This document shows, piece after piece, positions 9,165 through 19,330 of a stretch of DNA of 64,000 bases. The notes under the pieces are model-generated. The model was not told the origin of the DNA. It saw only the letters and a program-made list of their open reading frames with translations, and ran no database searches. The position numbers were made by a program, and so were the translations under genes. This DNA is from Pseudomonas inefficax (GTDB lineage Bacteria > Pseudomonadota > Gammaproteobacteria > Pseudomonadales > Pseudomonadaceae), in the NCBI RefSeq assembly GCF_900277125.1, contig NZ_OPYN01000074.1:47645-111644 (forward strand), in the 5' to 3' direction. Every line of letters begins with the position of its first letter. Position 1 is the stretch's first letter.

Positions 9165-11930
9165 ATGGGCGAACTGGCCAAAGAAATCCTCCCGGTCAAT
9201 ATCGAAGACGAACTGAGACAGTCTTACCTCGACTACGCGATGAGCGTGATTGTCGGGCGAGCGCTGCCCGATGCGCGTGACGGCTTGAAGCCCGTGCATC
9301 GTCGCGTTCTCTATGCGATGAGCGAACTGGGCAACGACTGGAACAAGCCGTACAAGAAATCCGCCCGTGTGGTCGGTGATGTGATCGGTAAGTACCACCC
9401 GCACGGCGACACCGCGGTCTACGACACCATCGTGCGTATGGCCCAGCCGTTCTCGCTGCGCTACCTGCTGGTCGACGGCCAGGGCAACTTCGGTTCGGTG
9501 GACGGCGACAACGCCGCAGCCATGCGATACACCGAAGTGCGCATGGCCAAGCTGGCCCACGAGCTGCTGGCCGACCTGCACAAAGAGACCGTCGACTGGG
9601 TGCCCAACTATGACGGCACCGAGCAGATCCCGGCGGTCATGCCGACCCGTATCCCCAACCTGCTGGTCAACGGTTCCAGCGGTATCGCCGTGGGCATGGC
9701 GACCAACATCCCGCCGCATAACCTCGGCGAGGTCATCGATGGCTGCCTGGCACTCATCGACAACCCCGAAGTCACCATCGATGAGCTGATGCAGCACATC
9801 CCTGGCCCGGACTTCCCGACTGCCGGCCTGATCAACGGCCGCCAGGGCATCATCGAGGCCTATCGTACCGGTCGTGGCCGCATCTACATGCGCGCCCGTT
9901 CCGAGATCGAAGACATCGACAAGGTCGGCGGCCGCCAGCAGATCGTGGTCACCGAGCTGCCGTACCAGCTGAACAAGGCGCGCCTGATCGAGAAGATCGC
10001 CGAGCTGGTCAAAGAGAAGAAGATCGAAGGCATCACCGAGCTGCGCGACGAGTCCGACAAGGACGGCATGCGCATCGTCATCGAGCTGCGTCGCGGCGAG
10101 GTGCCGGAGGTGGTGCTCAACAACCTCTACCAGCAAACCCAGCTGCAGAGCGTATTCGGCATCAACGTGGTGGCCCTGGTTGACGGCCGTCCGCGCCTGC
10201 TCAACCTCAAGGACCTGCTCGAAGCGTTCGTGCGTCACCGCCGTGAAGTGGTGACCCGCCGTACCGTGTTCGAGCTGCGCAAGGCCCGCGAACGCGGCCA
10301 CATCCTCGAAGGCCAGGCGGTCGCGCTGTCCAACATCGACCCGGTCATCGCCCTGATCAAGGCCTCGCCGACCCCGTCCGAAGCCAAGGAAGCGCTGATT
10401 TCCACCGCCTGGGAGTCCAGTGCCGTGCAGGTCATGGTCGAGCGCGCCGGCGCCGATTCCTGCCGCCCCGAGGACCTGCCGGAGCAGTACGGCCTGCGTG
10501 AGGGCAAGTACTACCTGTCGCCGGAACAGGCCCAGGCCATTCTCGACCTGCGCCTGCACCGCCTGACCGGCCTGGAGCATGAAAAGCTGCTGGCCGAGTA
10601 CCAGGAAATCCTCGAGCAGATCGGCGAACTGATCCGCATCCTCAGCAGCGCCGAGCGCCTGATGGAAGTGATCCGCGAAGAACTGGAAGCCATCCGCGCC
10701 GAATATGGCGATGCCCGCCGTACCGAAATCCTCGATGCGCGCCACGACCTCAACTACGGCGACATGATCCCGGAAGAAGAGCGCGTGGTGACCATCTCCC
10801 ACGGTGGCTACGCCAAGACCCAGCCGCTGTCCGCCTACCAGGCCCAGCGCCGTGGCGGCAAAGGCAAGTCGGCTACCGGGGTGAAGGACGAGGACTACGT
10901 CGAGCACCTGCTGGTTGCCAACAGCCACGCCACCCTGCTGCTGTTCTCCAGCAAGGGCAAGGTGTACTGGCTGAAGACCTACGACATTCCTGAGGCGTCC
11001 CGTGCCGCACGCGGCCGGCCAATGGTCAACCTGCTGCCGCTGGAGGAAGGTGAGCGTATCACCGCCATGCTGCAGATCGACCTCGAGGCCCTGCAGCAGA
11101 GCGCTGATGCCGACGAAGAGCTGGAGGATGCGGATGACACCGTGCTCGAAGGCGAAGTGGTCGAGGCCGAGGAAGTGGACGAGGAAGAGGGCGACACCCC
11201 TGAGTGGGTCGCCGAGCCGACCGGCGCCTACATCTTCATGGCCACCGCTTCGGGCACCGTGAAGAAGACCCCGCTGGTGCAGTTCGCCCGTCCGCGCTCC
11301 AACGGCCTGATCGCCCTGAAGCTGAAGGAAGGTGACACCCTGATCGCCGCGGCCATCACCGACGGTGCCAAGGAAGTCATGATGTTCTCCGACGCCGGCA
11401 AGGTGATCCGCTTCGCTGAAAGCGTGGTCCGCGAAATGGGCCGTAACGCCCGTGGCGTGCGCGGCATGAAGCTGGGCAAGGGCCAGCAGATCATCTCCAT
11501 GTTGATCCCGGAATCCGGCGCGCAGATCCTCACCGCCTCCGAGCGTGGCTTCGGCAAGCGCACGCCGCTGTCCAAGTTCCCGCGTCGCGGCCGTGGTGGC
11601 CAGGGCGTGATCGCCATGGGTACCAAGGGGCGCAACGGCCTGCTGATCGGTGCCATCCAGGTGCAGGAAGGCGAAGAGATCATGCTGATCTCCGACCAGG
11701 GCACGCTGGTGCGTACCCGCGTTGGCGAAGTGTCCAGCCTGGGCCGCAACACCCAGGGCGTGACCTTGATCAAGCTGGCTACCGACGAGACGCTGGTGGG
11801 CCTGGAGCGAATCCAGGAGCCTTCCGAGGACGAGCTCGATGATGTGATCGAGACGGACGAAGAGGGTGTCGAGGCTGAAGCGCCAGACAACGAAGAAGCT
11901 GCTGGCGCCGAAGAGGCCCAGCAGGAGTAA
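9165..11930 (+). CDS. gyrA: DNA gyrase subunit A
   Basis: 921 residues. GyrA cuts and rejoins DNA in the A2B2 gyrase. The N-terminal breakage-reunion domain holds the catalytic tyrosine in [10 protein letters not shown] (about Tyr122). The quinolone region reads [13 protein letters not shown], with Thr83 and Asp87, the wild-type pattern in Pseudomonas. The GyrA box QRRGGKG starts the C-terminal beta-pinwheel. Two acidic segments stand out: an Asp/Glu-rich insertion of about 45 residues inside the pinwheel (bases about 11085-11220) and an acidic tail ([20 protein letters not shown] region). The chain is longer than E. coli GyrA (875). A hairpin terminator follows directly. Confidence 0.98.
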   Translation: MGELAKEILPVNIEDELRQSYLDYAMSVIVGRALPDARDGLKPVHRRVLYAMSELGNDWNKPYKKSARVVGDVIGKYHPHGDTAVYDTIVRMAQPFSLRYLLVDGQGNFGSVDGDNAAAMRYTEVRMAKLAHELLADLHKETVDWVPNYDGTEQIPAVMPTRIPNLLVNGSSGIAVGMATNIPPHNLGEVIDGCLALIDNPEVTIDELMQHIPGPDFPTAGLINGRQGIIEAYRTGRGRIYMRARSEIEDIDKVGGRQQIVVTELPYQLNKARLIEKIAELVKEKKIEGITELRDESDKDGMRIVIELRRGEVPEVVLNNLYQQTQLQSVFGINVVALVDGRPRLLNLKDLLEAFVRHRREVVTRRTVFELRKARERGHILEGQAVALSNIDPVIALIKASPTPSEAKEALISTAWESSAVQVMVERAGADSCRPEDLPEQYGLREGKYYLSPEQAQAILDLRLHRLTGLEHEKLLAEYQEILEQIGELIRILSSAERLMEVIREELEAIRAEYGDARRTEILDARHDLNYGDMIPEEERVVTISHGGYAKTQPLSAYQAQRRGGKGKSATGVKDEDYVEHLLVANSHATLLLFSSKGKVYWLKTYDIPEASRAARGRPMVNLLPLEEGERITAMLQIDLEALQQSADADEELEDADDTVLEGEVVEAEEVDEEEGDTPEWVAEPTGAYIFMATASGTVKKTPLVQFARPRSNGLIALKLKEGDTLIAAAITDGAKEVMMFSDAGKVIRFAESVVREMGRNARGVRGMKLGKGQQIISMLIPESGAQILTASERGFGKRTPLSKFPRRGRGGQGVIAMGTKGRNGLLIGAIQVQEGEEIMLISDQGTLVRTRVGEVSSLGRNTQGVTLIKLATDETLVGLERIQEPSEDELDDVIETDEEGVEAEAPDNEEAAGAEEAQQE

Positions 11931-11948
11931 GCAAGCGTAAAACCCGAA

Positions 11949-11973
11949 CGGGGCGACCAAGGTCGCCCCGTTT
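11949..11973 (+). terminator. Rho-independent terminator after gyrA
   Basis: A perfect 10-bp stem CGGGGCGACC / GGTCGCCCCG with a 2-base AA loop spacer, followed by TTT, starts 18 bases after the gyrA stop. Confidence 0.85.
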
Positions 11974-12023
11974 GACTGATTACAGCAGGCAATGCTGAAC
12001 CTCCCTTTGGTGGGGCGAGCTTT

Positions 12024-12141
12024 TTGTAGGAGCGGCCTTGTGTCGCGAAAGGGCTGCAAAGCAGCCCCAGGATTTCAGCGGCGCTGCAAAAAACTGGGGG
12101 CCGCTTTGCGGCCCTATCGCGACACAAGGCCGCTCCTACAA
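12024..12141. repeat. Inverted REP pair (GTAGGAGCGGCCTTGTGTCGC family)
   Basis: TTGTAGGAGCGGCCTTGTGT at 12024 is mirrored by the arm ending CGACACAAGGCCGCTCCTACAA at 12141. Inner arms GGGCTGCAAAGCAGCCC and GGGGGCCGCTTTGCGGCCC form secondary hairpins. It lies between the gyrA terminator and serC. Confidence 0.92.
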
Positions 12142-12200
12142 AGAGCAGTGAGTGGCCTGCAAGAAACGATTTTGTACCATTTGGCAGAGCGAGAGTGGAT

Positions 12201-13286
12201 GTGAGCAAACGAGCCTTTAACTTCTGCGCAGGCCCTGCCGCGCTTCCTGACGCTGTTCTGCAGCGCGCCCAGGCCGAGATGCTGGATTGGCATGGCAAGG
12301 GCTTGTCGGTGATGGAAATGAGCCATCGCAGCGACGATTACGTGGCCATCGCCGAAAAGGCCGAGCAGGACCTGCGTGACCTGCTGTCCGTCCCCTCCAA
12401 CTACAAGGTGCTGTTCCTGCAGGGCGGTGCCAGCCAGCAGTTCGCCGAAATCCCGCTGAACCTGCTGCCGGAGAACGGCACTGCCGACTACATCGAGACC
12501 GGCATCTGGTCGAAGAAGGCCATCGAGGAAGCGCGCCGCTTTGGCAGCGTCAACGTCGCCGCCAGCGCCAAGCCCTACGACTACCTGGCCATCCCCGGCC
12601 AGAACGAGTGGAAGCTGACCAGCAACGCTGCCTACGTGCACTATGCGTCCAACGAGACCATCGGTGGCCTGCAGTTCGACTGGGTGCCAGAAACCGGTGA
12701 CGTGCCACTGGTGGTCGACATGTCGTCCGACATCCTCTCGCGCCCCATCGACGTGTCGCAGTACGGCCTGATCTACGCCGGCGCGCAGAAGAACATCGGC
12801 CCGAGCGGCCTGGTAGTGGTGATCGTGCGCGAAGACCTGCTGGGCCGCGCCCGCAGCAGTTGCCCGACCATGCTCGACTACAAGGTTTCGGCCGACAACG
12901 GCTCGATGTACAACACCCCGGCCACCTACTCCTGGTACCTCTCGGGCCTGGTGTTCGAATGGCTGAAAGAGCAGGGTGGCGTCGATGCCATGGAGCAGCG
13001 CAACCGTGCCAAGAAAGACCGTCTGTACGGCTTCATCGACAGCAGCGAGTTCTACACCAACCCGATCAGCCACAACGCCCGTTCGTGGATGAACGTGCCG
13101 TTCCGCCTGGCTGACGAACGCCTGGACAAGGCCTTCCTCGCCGGCGCCGATGCCCGCGGCCTGCTCAACCTCAAGGGCCACCGTTCGGTAGGCGGCATGC
13201 GTGCCTCCATCTACAACGCCCTGGGCCTTGAAGCAGTCGAAGCCCTGGTGGCCTACATGGCCGAATTCGAGAAGGAGCACGGCTGA
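12201..13286 (+). CDS. serC: SerC, phosphoserine aminotransferase
   Basis: 361 residues from GTG 12201, the usual Pseudomonas length, preceded by GAGAG; a GTG two codons upstream (12195) is the alternative. SerC is a PLP enzyme that transaminates 3-phosphohydroxypyruvate to phosphoserine and also acts in pyridoxal-phosphate synthesis. Visible landmarks are NFCAGPAALP at the N-terminus, FLQGGASQQF for phosphate binding, VVDMSSDILSRP and the PLP lysine in YAGAQKNIGPSG. The stop overlaps the pheA start by one base (TGATG), indicating translational coupling. Confidence 0.97.
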   Translation: MSKRAFNFCAGPAALPDAVLQRAQAEMLDWHGKGLSVMEMSHRSDDYVAIAEKAEQDLRDLLSVPSNYKVLFLQGGASQQFAEIPLNLLPENGTADYIETGIWSKKAIEEARRFGSVNVAASAKPYDYLAIPGQNEWKLTSNAAYVHYASNETIGGLQFDWVPETGDVPLVVDMSSDILSRPIDVSQYGLIYAGAQKNIGPSGLVVVIVREDLLGRARSSCPTMLDYKVSADNGSMYNTPATYSWYLSGLVFEWLKEQGGVDAMEQRNRAKKDRLYGFIDSSEFYTNPISHNARSWMNVPFRLADERLDKAFLAGADARGLLNLKGHRSVGGMRASIYNALGLEAVEALVAYMAEFEKEHG

Positions 13287-14380
13287 TGTCCGAGCACGAA
13301 CTGAAGGCGCTGCGCGTTCGCATCGACAGCCTCGACGAGAAGATCCTCGAGCTGATCAGCGAGCGCGCCCGTTGCGCTCAGGAAGTGGCCAAGGTCAAGA
13401 CCGCCTCGCTGGCGGAAGGCGAAAAGCCGGTGTTCTACCGCCCCGAGCGTGAAGCCGCCGTGCTCAAGCGCGTGATGGAGCGCAACAAGGGCCCGCTGGA
13501 CAACGAAGAGATGGCGCGGCTGTTCCGCGAAATCATGTCGTCGTGCCTGGCCCTGGAAGAACCGCTGAAAATCGCCTACCTCGGCCCTGAAGGCACCTTC
13601 ACCCAGGCTGCGGCCATGAAGCACTTCGGCCACGCGGTGGTCAGCCGGCCGATGGCAGCCATCGACGAAGTGTTCCGCGAAGTGGCGGCCGGTGCCGTCA
13701 ACTTCGGCGTGGTGCCGGTGGAAAACTCCACCGAAGGCGCGGTCAGCCACACCCTGGACAGCTTCCTCGAACACGACATGGTGATTTGCGGCGAGGTCGA
13801 ACTGCGCATCCACCACCACCTGCTGGTGGGCGAGAACACCAAGACCGACAGCATCACCCGCATCTACTCTCACGCCCAGTCGCTGGCCCAGTGCCGCAAG
13901 TGGCTGGACGCGCACTACCCGAACGTGGAGCGTGTGGCCGTGTCGAGCAATGCCGAGGCGGCCAAGCGGGTCAAGGGCGAGTGGAATTCGGCGGCGATCG
14001 CCGGCGACATGGCGGCCAACCTGTACGGTTTGACCCGCCTGGCCGAAAAGATCGAAGACCGCCCGGACAACTCCACGCGCTTCCTGATGATCGGCAACCA
14101 GGAAGTGCCGCCGACCGGCGACGACAAGACCTCGATCATCGTTTCGATGAGCAACAAGCCGGGTGCCTTGCACGAGCTGCTGGTACCGTTCCACCAGAAC
14201 GGCATCGACCTGACCCGCATCGAGACTCGCCCGTCGCGCAGCGGCAAGTGGACCTACGTGTTCTTCATCGACTTCGTTGGCCACCACCGCGACCCGCTGA
14301 TCAAGGCGGTGCTCGAGCAGATCAGCCAGGAAGCTGTGGCGCTGAAGGTGCTGGGCTCTTATCCAAAGGCGGTGCTTTGA
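13286..14380 (+). CDS. pheA: PheA, chorismate mutase / prephenate dehydratase
   Basis: 364 residues. The N-terminal AroQ chorismate mutase helices (residues 1-90, with RVRIDSLDEKILELISER) are followed by the prephenate dehydratase domain, with YLGPEGTFTQAAA, PVENSTEGAV and the catalytic NSTRFLMIG, then a C-terminal ACT domain (GALHELLVPF, RIETRPSRSGKW) that normally binds phenylalanine for feedback inhibition. It makes phenylpyruvate from chorismate. It starts inside the serC stop. In P. aeruginosa hisC2 comes next; here a REP pair occupies that gap. Confidence 0.97.
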   Translation: MSEHELKALRVRIDSLDEKILELISERARCAQEVAKVKTASLAEGEKPVFYRPEREAAVLKRVMERNKGPLDNEEMARLFREIMSSCLALEEPLKIAYLGPEGTFTQAAAMKHFGHAVVSRPMAAIDEVFREVAAGAVNFGVVPVENSTEGAVSHTLDSFLEHDMVICGEVELRIHHHLLVGENTKTDSITRIYSHAQSLAQCRKWLDAHYPNVERVAVSSNAEAAKRVKGEWNSAAIAGDMAANLYGLTRLAEKIEDRPDNSTRFLMIGNQEVPPTGDDKTSIIVSMSNKPGALHELLVPFHQNGIDLTRIETRPSRSGKWTYVFFIDFVGHHRDPLIKAVLEQISQEAVALKVLGSYPKAVL

Positions 14381-14391
14381 TTTGAGATGGT

Positions 14392-14498
14392 TGGGGCCGC
14401 TTCGCGCCCCATCGCGACAAAAGGCCGCTCCCACAGGAGTACGCAATCCCTTGTGGGAGCGGCCTTGTGTTGCGATGGGCTGCACAGCAGCCCCAATG
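14392..14498. repeat. Inverted REP pair between pheA and tyrA-aroA
   Basis: The left arm, GGGGCCGCTTCGCGCCCCAT... to CCGCTCCCACAGG, faces the right arm, TTGTGGGAGCGGCCTTGTGT... to GCTGCACAGCAGCCCC. It occupies most of the 160-base gap in an otherwise tightly packed operon. Confidence 0.9.
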
Positions 14499-14540
14499 GC
14501 CCTCACAGGCTGCCTAGATTTCTGAACAGGGTTCGCACCA

Positions 14541-16781
14541 GTGGTAAAAGCAGTAACAACCAAACCCGCGCCAATCATCAACCGCCTGGTCGTGGTCGGC
14601 CTCGGCCTGATCGGTGGCTCGTTCGCCAAGGGCCTGCGTGAAAGCGGCCTGTGCCGCGAAGTGGTCGGTGTCGACCTGGACGCCCCCTCGCGCAAGCAGG
14701 CCGTGGCCCTGGGCGTGGTCGATCGCTGCGAGGAAGACCTTGCCGCCGCCTGTGTCGGTGCCGATGTCATCCAGTTGGCCGTGCCGATCCTGGCCATGGA
14801 AAAAGTCCTGGCCCGCCTGGCTCAACTCGACCTCGGCGATGCCATCATTACCGATGTCGGCAGTGCCAAGGGCAACGTCGTCCGTGAGGCGCGAGCCGTC
14901 TTCGGTGCCCGCCTGTCGCGCTTCGTCCCCGGCCACCCCATCGCCGGCTCCGAGCAGAGCGGGGTAGAGGCCTCCAACGCCACCCTGTTCCGCCGGCACA
15001 AGGTCATTCTCACCCCGCTGGCCGAAACCGACCCGGCCGCCCTGGCCCTGGTCGACCGCCTGTGGCGCACACTGGACGCCGATGTGGAGCACATGTCGGT
15101 CGAACGCCACGACGAAGTGCTTGCCGCCACCAGCCACCTGCCGCACCTGCTGGCCTTCGGCCTGGTCGATTCACTGGCCAAGCGCAATGAAAACCTCGAG
15201 ATCTTCCGGTACGCTGCGGGAGGCTTCCGCGATTTCACGAGAATCGCTGGCAGCGACCCGACCATGTGGCACGACATCTTTCTCGCCAACCGCGACGCTG
15301 TCCTGCGCACGCTTGATACATATCGCAGCGATCTCGACGCCTTGCGCGACGCGATCGCTGAAGGGGACGGGCACCAGCTGCTGGGTGTATTCACCCGTGC
15401 ACGCGTTGCCCGCGAGCATTTCAGTAAAATCCTGGCCCGCCGGGCCTATGTGGACGCTATGAACGCCAACGATCTGATTTTCCTGGCCCAACCGGGTGGC
15501 CGCCTGTCCGGGCGGATCCGCGTACCGGGCGACAAGTCGATTTCCCACCGCTCGATCATGCTCGGCTCGCTGGCCGAAGGCACCACCGAGGTCGAAGGCT
15601 TCCTCGAAGGTGAGGACGCGCTGGCGACCCTGCAGGCATTCCGTGACATGGGTGTGGTCATCGAAGGCCCCAACCACGGCCGCGTGACCATTCACGGCGT
15701 TGGCCTGCACGGCCTCAAGCCGCCACCCGGGCCGCTGTATGTGGGCAACTCGGGTACCTCGATGCGCCTGCTGTCTGGCCTGCTGGCCGGCCAGCCGTTC
15801 GATGTGACCATGACCGGCGACGCTTCGCTGTCCAAGCGCCCGATGAACCGTGTGGCCAACCCGCTGCGCGAAATGGGTGCCGTGGTCGAGACCGGCCCTG
15901 AAGGCCGCCCGCCGCTGACCATTCGCGGTGGCCACAAGCTCAAGGCGCTGACCTACACGCTGCCTATGGCCAGTGCCCAGGTCAAATCCTGCCTGCTGCT
16001 GGCCGGCCTGTACGCTGAAGGCAAGACCACCGTCACCGAGCCTGCGCCAACCCGTGACCACACCGAGCGCATGCTGCGCGGCTTCGGCTACAGCGTCGAC
16101 AGCAACGGCCCGGTCGCCTCGCTGCAGTCCGGCGGCAAGCTCACCGCGACCCGTATCGAAGTACCGGCCGACATTTCGTCGGCGGCGTTCTTCCTGGTGG
16201 CGGCGTCCATCGCCGAAGGCTCGGAGCTTGTGCTGGAGCACGTTGGCATCAACCCAACCCGTACCGGCGTGATCGACATCCTGCGCCTGATGGGCGGTGA
16301 CATCACCCTGGAAAACCAGCGTGAAGTCGGTGGCGAGCCGGTGGCCGACCTGCGCGTGCGCGGGGCCAAGCTGAAAGGCATCGACATCCCTGAAGAGCTG
16401 GTGCCACTGGCGATCGACGAGTTCCCGGTGCTGTTCGTCGCCGCTGCCTGCGCCGAAGGGCGTACCGTGCTGCGGGGTGCCGAAGAGCTGCGGGTGAAGG
16501 AATCCGACCGTATCCAGGTCATGGCCGACGGCCTGATCACCCTGGGCATCAAGTGCGAGCCGACCCCGGACGGCATCATCATCGACGGCGGCCAGTTGGG
16601 CGGCGGCGAAGTGCATGGCCACGGTGACCACCGTATCGCCATGGCCTTCAGTGTTGCCTCGCTGCGCGCCAGTGCGCCGATCCGCATCCACGATTGCGCC
16701 AACGTCGCCACCTCGTTCCCCAACTTCCTGGCGCTGTGCGCCGAAGTGGGCATCCGCGTGGCGGAAGAGGGCAAGTCGTGA
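14541..16781 (+). CDS. tyrA-aroA: TyrA-AroA fusion: prephenate dehydrogenase and EPSP synthase
   Basis: 746 residues from GTG 14541. The N-terminal ~295 residues are a TyrA-type dehydrogenase with the dinucleotide motif [22 protein letters not shown] and the active-site region [12 protein letters not shown]. It oxidises prephenate (cyclohexadienyl) on the way to tyrosine. From about residue 310 it is EPSP synthase ([42 protein letters not shown]), which condenses shikimate-3-phosphate with PEP. The fusion is characteristic of Pseudomonas. Both activities serve aromatic amino-acid synthesis beside pheA. The stop overlaps cmk by 4 bases (GTGA). Confidence 0.97.
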   Translation: MVKAVTTKPAPIINRLVVVGLGLIGGSFAKGLRESGLCREVVGVDLDAPSRKQAVALGVVDRCEEDLAAACVGADVIQLAVPILAMEKVLARLAQLDLGDAIITDVGSAKGNVVREARAVFGARLSRFVPGHPIAGSEQSGVEASNATLFRRHKVILTPLAETDPAALALVDRLWRTLDADVEHMSVERHDEVLAATSHLPHLLAFGLVDSLAKRNENLEIFRYAAGGFRDFTRIAGSDPTMWHDIFLANRDAVLRTLDTYRSDLDALRDAIAEGDGHQLLGVFTRARVAREHFSKILARRAYVDAMNANDLIFLAQPGGRLSGRIRVPGDKSISHRSIMLGSLAEGTTEVEGFLEGEDALATLQAFRDMGVVIEGPNHGRVTIHGVGLHGLKPPPGPLYVGNSGTSMRLLSGLLAGQPFDVTMTGDASLSKRPMNRVANPLREMGAVVETGPEGRPPLTIRGGHKLKALTYTLPMASAQVKSCLLLAGLYAEGKTTVTEPAPTRDHTERMLRGFGYSVDSNGPVASLQSGGKLTATRIEVPADISSAAFFLVAASIAEGSELVLEHVGINPTRTGVIDILRLMGGDITLENQREVGGEPVADLRVRGAKLKGIDIPEELVPLAIDEFPVLFVAAACAEGRTVLRGAEELRVKESDRIQVMADGLITLGIKCEPTPDGIIIDGGQLGGGEVHGHGDHRIAMAFSVASLRASAPIRIHDCANVATSFPNFLALCAEVGIRVAEEGKS

Positions 16782-17464
16782 GTGCCCTGGCGCCGGTCAT
16801 CACCATCGACGGGCCAAGCGGTTCGGGCAAGGGCACGGTCGCCGGGCTGCTGGCCCGCGAGCTGGGCTGGAGGCTGCTGGACTCTGGCGCGCTGTACCGG
16901 TTGCTGGCGTTCAACGCCAGCAACCACGGCGTCGACCTGACCAACGAAGAGCTGCTGACCAAGCTTGCCGCCCATCTGGATGTGCAGTTCGTCGCCGCCG
17001 AGCCCGGTAAGCTGCAACAGATCATCCTCGAGGGCGAGGACGTCAGCAACGTCATCCGCACCGAAACCGTCGGCGCCGGTGCCTCGATGGTCGCTTCGCT
17101 GCCGGCCGTGCGTGATGCGCTGCTGGTGCGCCAGCGCGAATTCCGCGAGGCGCCGGGCCTGATTGCCGACGGTCGCGACATGGGTACCGTGGTGTTCCCG
17201 GACGCGCCGTTGAAGATCTTCCTCACCGCCAGTGCGGAGGAGCGGGCACGTCGCCGCTACCTGCAGTTGAAGGGCAAGGGTGAAGATGTTAGTCTGTCGA
17301 GTCTGCTGGATGAGATTCGTGCGCGTGATGAGCGCGACACCCAACGTGCAGTGGCCCCGCTGAAGCCAGCGGTCGATGCCATTCAGTTGGACTCTACCGA
17401 GTTGTCCATCGAGCAGGTGTTGCAACGTATCAGGAGCGAGATCGCGCTACGCGACCTTCTCTGA
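16778..17464 (+). CDS. cmk: Cytidylate kinase
   Basis: 228 residues from GTG 16778, which overlaps the tyrA-aroA stop. A longer frame exists upstream but only as a shadow of aroA. P-loop [13 protein letters not shown] at the N-terminus, DSGALYR, the NMP-binding insert, [12 protein letters not shown] and the lid [10 protein letters not shown] identify CMP/dCMP kinase. It is translationally coupled to the gene before it and lies upstream of rpsA, the conserved cmk-rpsA pair. Confidence 0.97.
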   Translation: MSALAPVITIDGPSGSGKGTVAGLLARELGWRLLDSGALYRLLAFNASNHGVDLTNEELLTKLAAHLDVQFVAAEPGKLQQIILEGEDVSNVIRTETVGAGASMVASLPAVRDALLVRQREFREAPGLIADGRDMGTVVFPDAPLKIFLTASAEERARRRYLQLKGKGEDVSLSSLLDEIRARDERDTQRAVAPLKPAVDAIQLDSTELSIEQVLQRIRSEIALRDLL

Positions 17465-17529
17465 TAGCCAGGAGAGCAGGCAGGGGCACCAGTCAACGTC
17501 CTGCCGGCTTTCCTTTACTTAAAACAAAC

Positions 17530-17588
17530 CCACATTGTCTGGAATGTGGCGATGGGCGTCTGTTTCGCCCGAATCTACAGGAATTAAA
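17530..17588 (+). promoter_or_regulatory. Structured rpsA leader, candidate S1 autoregulation site
   Basis: Two small hairpins precede the AGGA ribosome site: CCACATT (17530-17536) pairs with AATGTGG (17543-17549), and GGGCG (17554-17558) pairs with CGCCC (17566-17570). In E. coli and relatives the rpsA start region folds into tandem hairpins through which S1 represses its own translation. The arrangement here fits that pattern, but only the folding potential is seen. Confidence 0.5.
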
Positions 17589-19265
17589 ATGAGCGAAAGC
17601 TTTGCAGAACTCTTTGAAGAAAGCCTGAAAACCCTCAATCTTCAGCCGGGTGCCATCATCACCGGTATCGTTGTCGACATCGACGGCGACTGGGTTACCG
17701 TACACGCTGGCCTGAAGTCCGAGGGCGTCATCCCGCTCGAGCAGTTCTACAACGAAGCTGGCGAGCTGACCATCAAGGTCGGTGACGAAGTTCACGTTGC
17801 GCTGGACGCGGTCGAAGACGGCTTTGGCGAAACCAAGCTGTCCCGTGAAAAAGCCAAGCGCGCCGAGTGCTGGATTGTTCTGGAAGCAGCTTTCGCCGCC
17901 GAAGAAGTGGTCAAGGGCGTTATCAACGGTAAGGTTAAGGGCGGCTTCACTGTCGACGTTAACGGCATCCGTGCGTTCCTGCCGGGCTCCCTGGTTGATG
18001 TCCGCCCTGTGCGCGACACCACCCACCTGGAAGGCAAAGAGCTGGAATTCAAGGTCATCAAGCTGGACCAGAAGCGCAACAACGTTGTCGTTTCCCGTCG
18101 CAGCGTGCTGGAAGCCGAGAACTCCGCCGAGCGCGAAGCCCTGCTGGAAACCCTGCAGGAAGGCCAGCAAGTCAAAGGTATCGTCAAGAACCTCACCGAC
18201 TACGGCGCATTCGTGGACCTGGGCGGTATCGACGGCCTGCTGCACATCACCGACATGGCCTGGAAGCGCATCAAGCACCCATCGGAAATCGTTAACGTTG
18301 GCGACGAAGTCGACGTACGCGTTCTGAAGTTCGACCGCGAGCGCAACCGCGTTTCGCTGGGTCTGAAGCAGATGGGCGAAGATCCGTGGGTAGCTATCAC
18401 TGCCCGTTACCCAGAAGGTACTCGCGTACAAGCTCGCGTTACCAACCTGACCGACTACGGCTGCTTCGCTGAGCTGGAAGAAGGCGTTGAAGGTCTGGTA
18501 CACGTTTCCGAAATGGACTGGACCAACAAGAACATCCACCCGTCGAAAGTCGTTCAGGTTGGCGACGAAGTGGAAGTCATGGTTCTGGACATCGACGAAG
18601 AGCGTCGTCGTATCTCCCTGGGCATCAAGCAGTGCAAGTCCAACCCATGGGAAGACTTCTCCGGCCAGTTCAACAAGGGTGACAAGATCACCGGTACCAT
18701 CAAGTCGATCACCGACTTCGGTATCTTCATCGGCCTGGACGGCGGCATCGACGGCCTGGTTCACCTGTCCGACATCTCCTGGAACGAAACCGGCGAAGAA
18801 GCCGTACGTCGTTTCAAGAAGGGCGACGAGCTGGAAACCGTCATCCTGTCGGTCGACCCAGAGCGCGAGCGCATCTCCCTGGGCATCAAGCAGCTGGAAG
18901 ACGATCCGTTCTCCAACTTCGTTGCTGTCAATGACAAGGGCGCTATCGTCAAGGGCATCGTGAAAGAAGTTGACGCCAAAGGCGCCATCGTCACCCTGGC
19001 CGACGACATCGAAGCTACTCTGAAAGCTTCCGAAATCAGCCGTGACCGCGTTGAAGACGCGCGTAACGTCCTGAAGGAAGGCGAAGAGATCGAAGCCAAG
19101 ATCATCAGCGTTGACCGCAAGTCCCGCGTTATCAGCCTGTCCATCAAGTCGAAGGACGATGCTGAAGAGCGCGAAGCCATCCAGAGCCTGAAAAACGCTC
19201 CGGAAGCGGCTGCCGACACCACCATGGCTGCGCTGCTGCGCGAAGCAATGGCCAAGCAGAACTGA
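17589..19265 (+). CDS. rpsA: Ribosomal protein S1
   Basis: 558 residues from ATG 17589 ([12 protein letters not shown]), preceded by AGGA. Six S1/OB-fold RNA-binding repeats span the chain. Repeats 3 to 6 show the canonical pattern G-xV-xxxxxYGaFvdL...GLlHiSdmsW...hPse...vGdev.v.vl..d.er.RisLg.Kq. S1 brings mRNA to the 30S subunit. A strong terminator lies 16 bases after the stop. Codon choice is that of a highly expressed gene. Confidence 0.98.
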   Translation: MSESFAELFEESLKTLNLQPGAIITGIVVDIDGDWVTVHAGLKSEGVIPLEQFYNEAGELTIKVGDEVHVALDAVEDGFGETKLSREKAKRAECWIVLEAAFAAEEVVKGVINGKVKGGFTVDVNGIRAFLPGSLVDVRPVRDTTHLEGKELEFKVIKLDQKRNNVVVSRRSVLEAENSAEREALLETLQEGQQVKGIVKNLTDYGAFVDLGGIDGLLHITDMAWKRIKHPSEIVNVGDEVDVRVLKFDRERNRVSLGLKQMGEDPWVAITARYPEGTRVQARVTNLTDYGCFAELEEGVEGLVHVSEMDWTNKNIHPSKVVQVGDEVEVMVLDIDEERRRISLGIKQCKSNPWEDFSGQFNKGDKITGTIKSITDFGIFIGLDGGIDGLVHLSDISWNETGEEAVRRFKKGDELETVILSVDPERERISLGIKQLEDDPFSNFVAVNDKGAIVKGIVKEVDAKGAIVTLADDIEATLKASEISRDRVEDARNVLKEGEEIEAKIISVDRKSRVISLSIKSKDDAEEREAIQSLKNAPEAAADTTMAALLREAMAKQN

Positions 19266-19281
19266 GTTCTGTTTGATCGGT

Positions 19282-19314
19282 AAAAAAAGGCGACCTTCGG
19301 GTCGCCTTTTTTTT
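19282..19314 (+). terminator. Rho-independent terminator after rpsA
   Basis: AAAAAAAGGCGACC - TTCG - GGTCGCCTTTTTTTT: a perfect stem with a stable TTCG tetraloop, an A-tract before and a T-tract after, so it can work in both directions. Confidence 0.95.
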
Positions 19315-19330
19315 ATGCTGAAAGAAAGCC

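Noticed and set aside
9138..12059. A 973-codon frame antisense to gyrA
   Set aside because: A composition shadow in GC-rich DNA; its residue content (many His, Gln, Leu, Ala) is typical of antisense frames and gyrA is certain.
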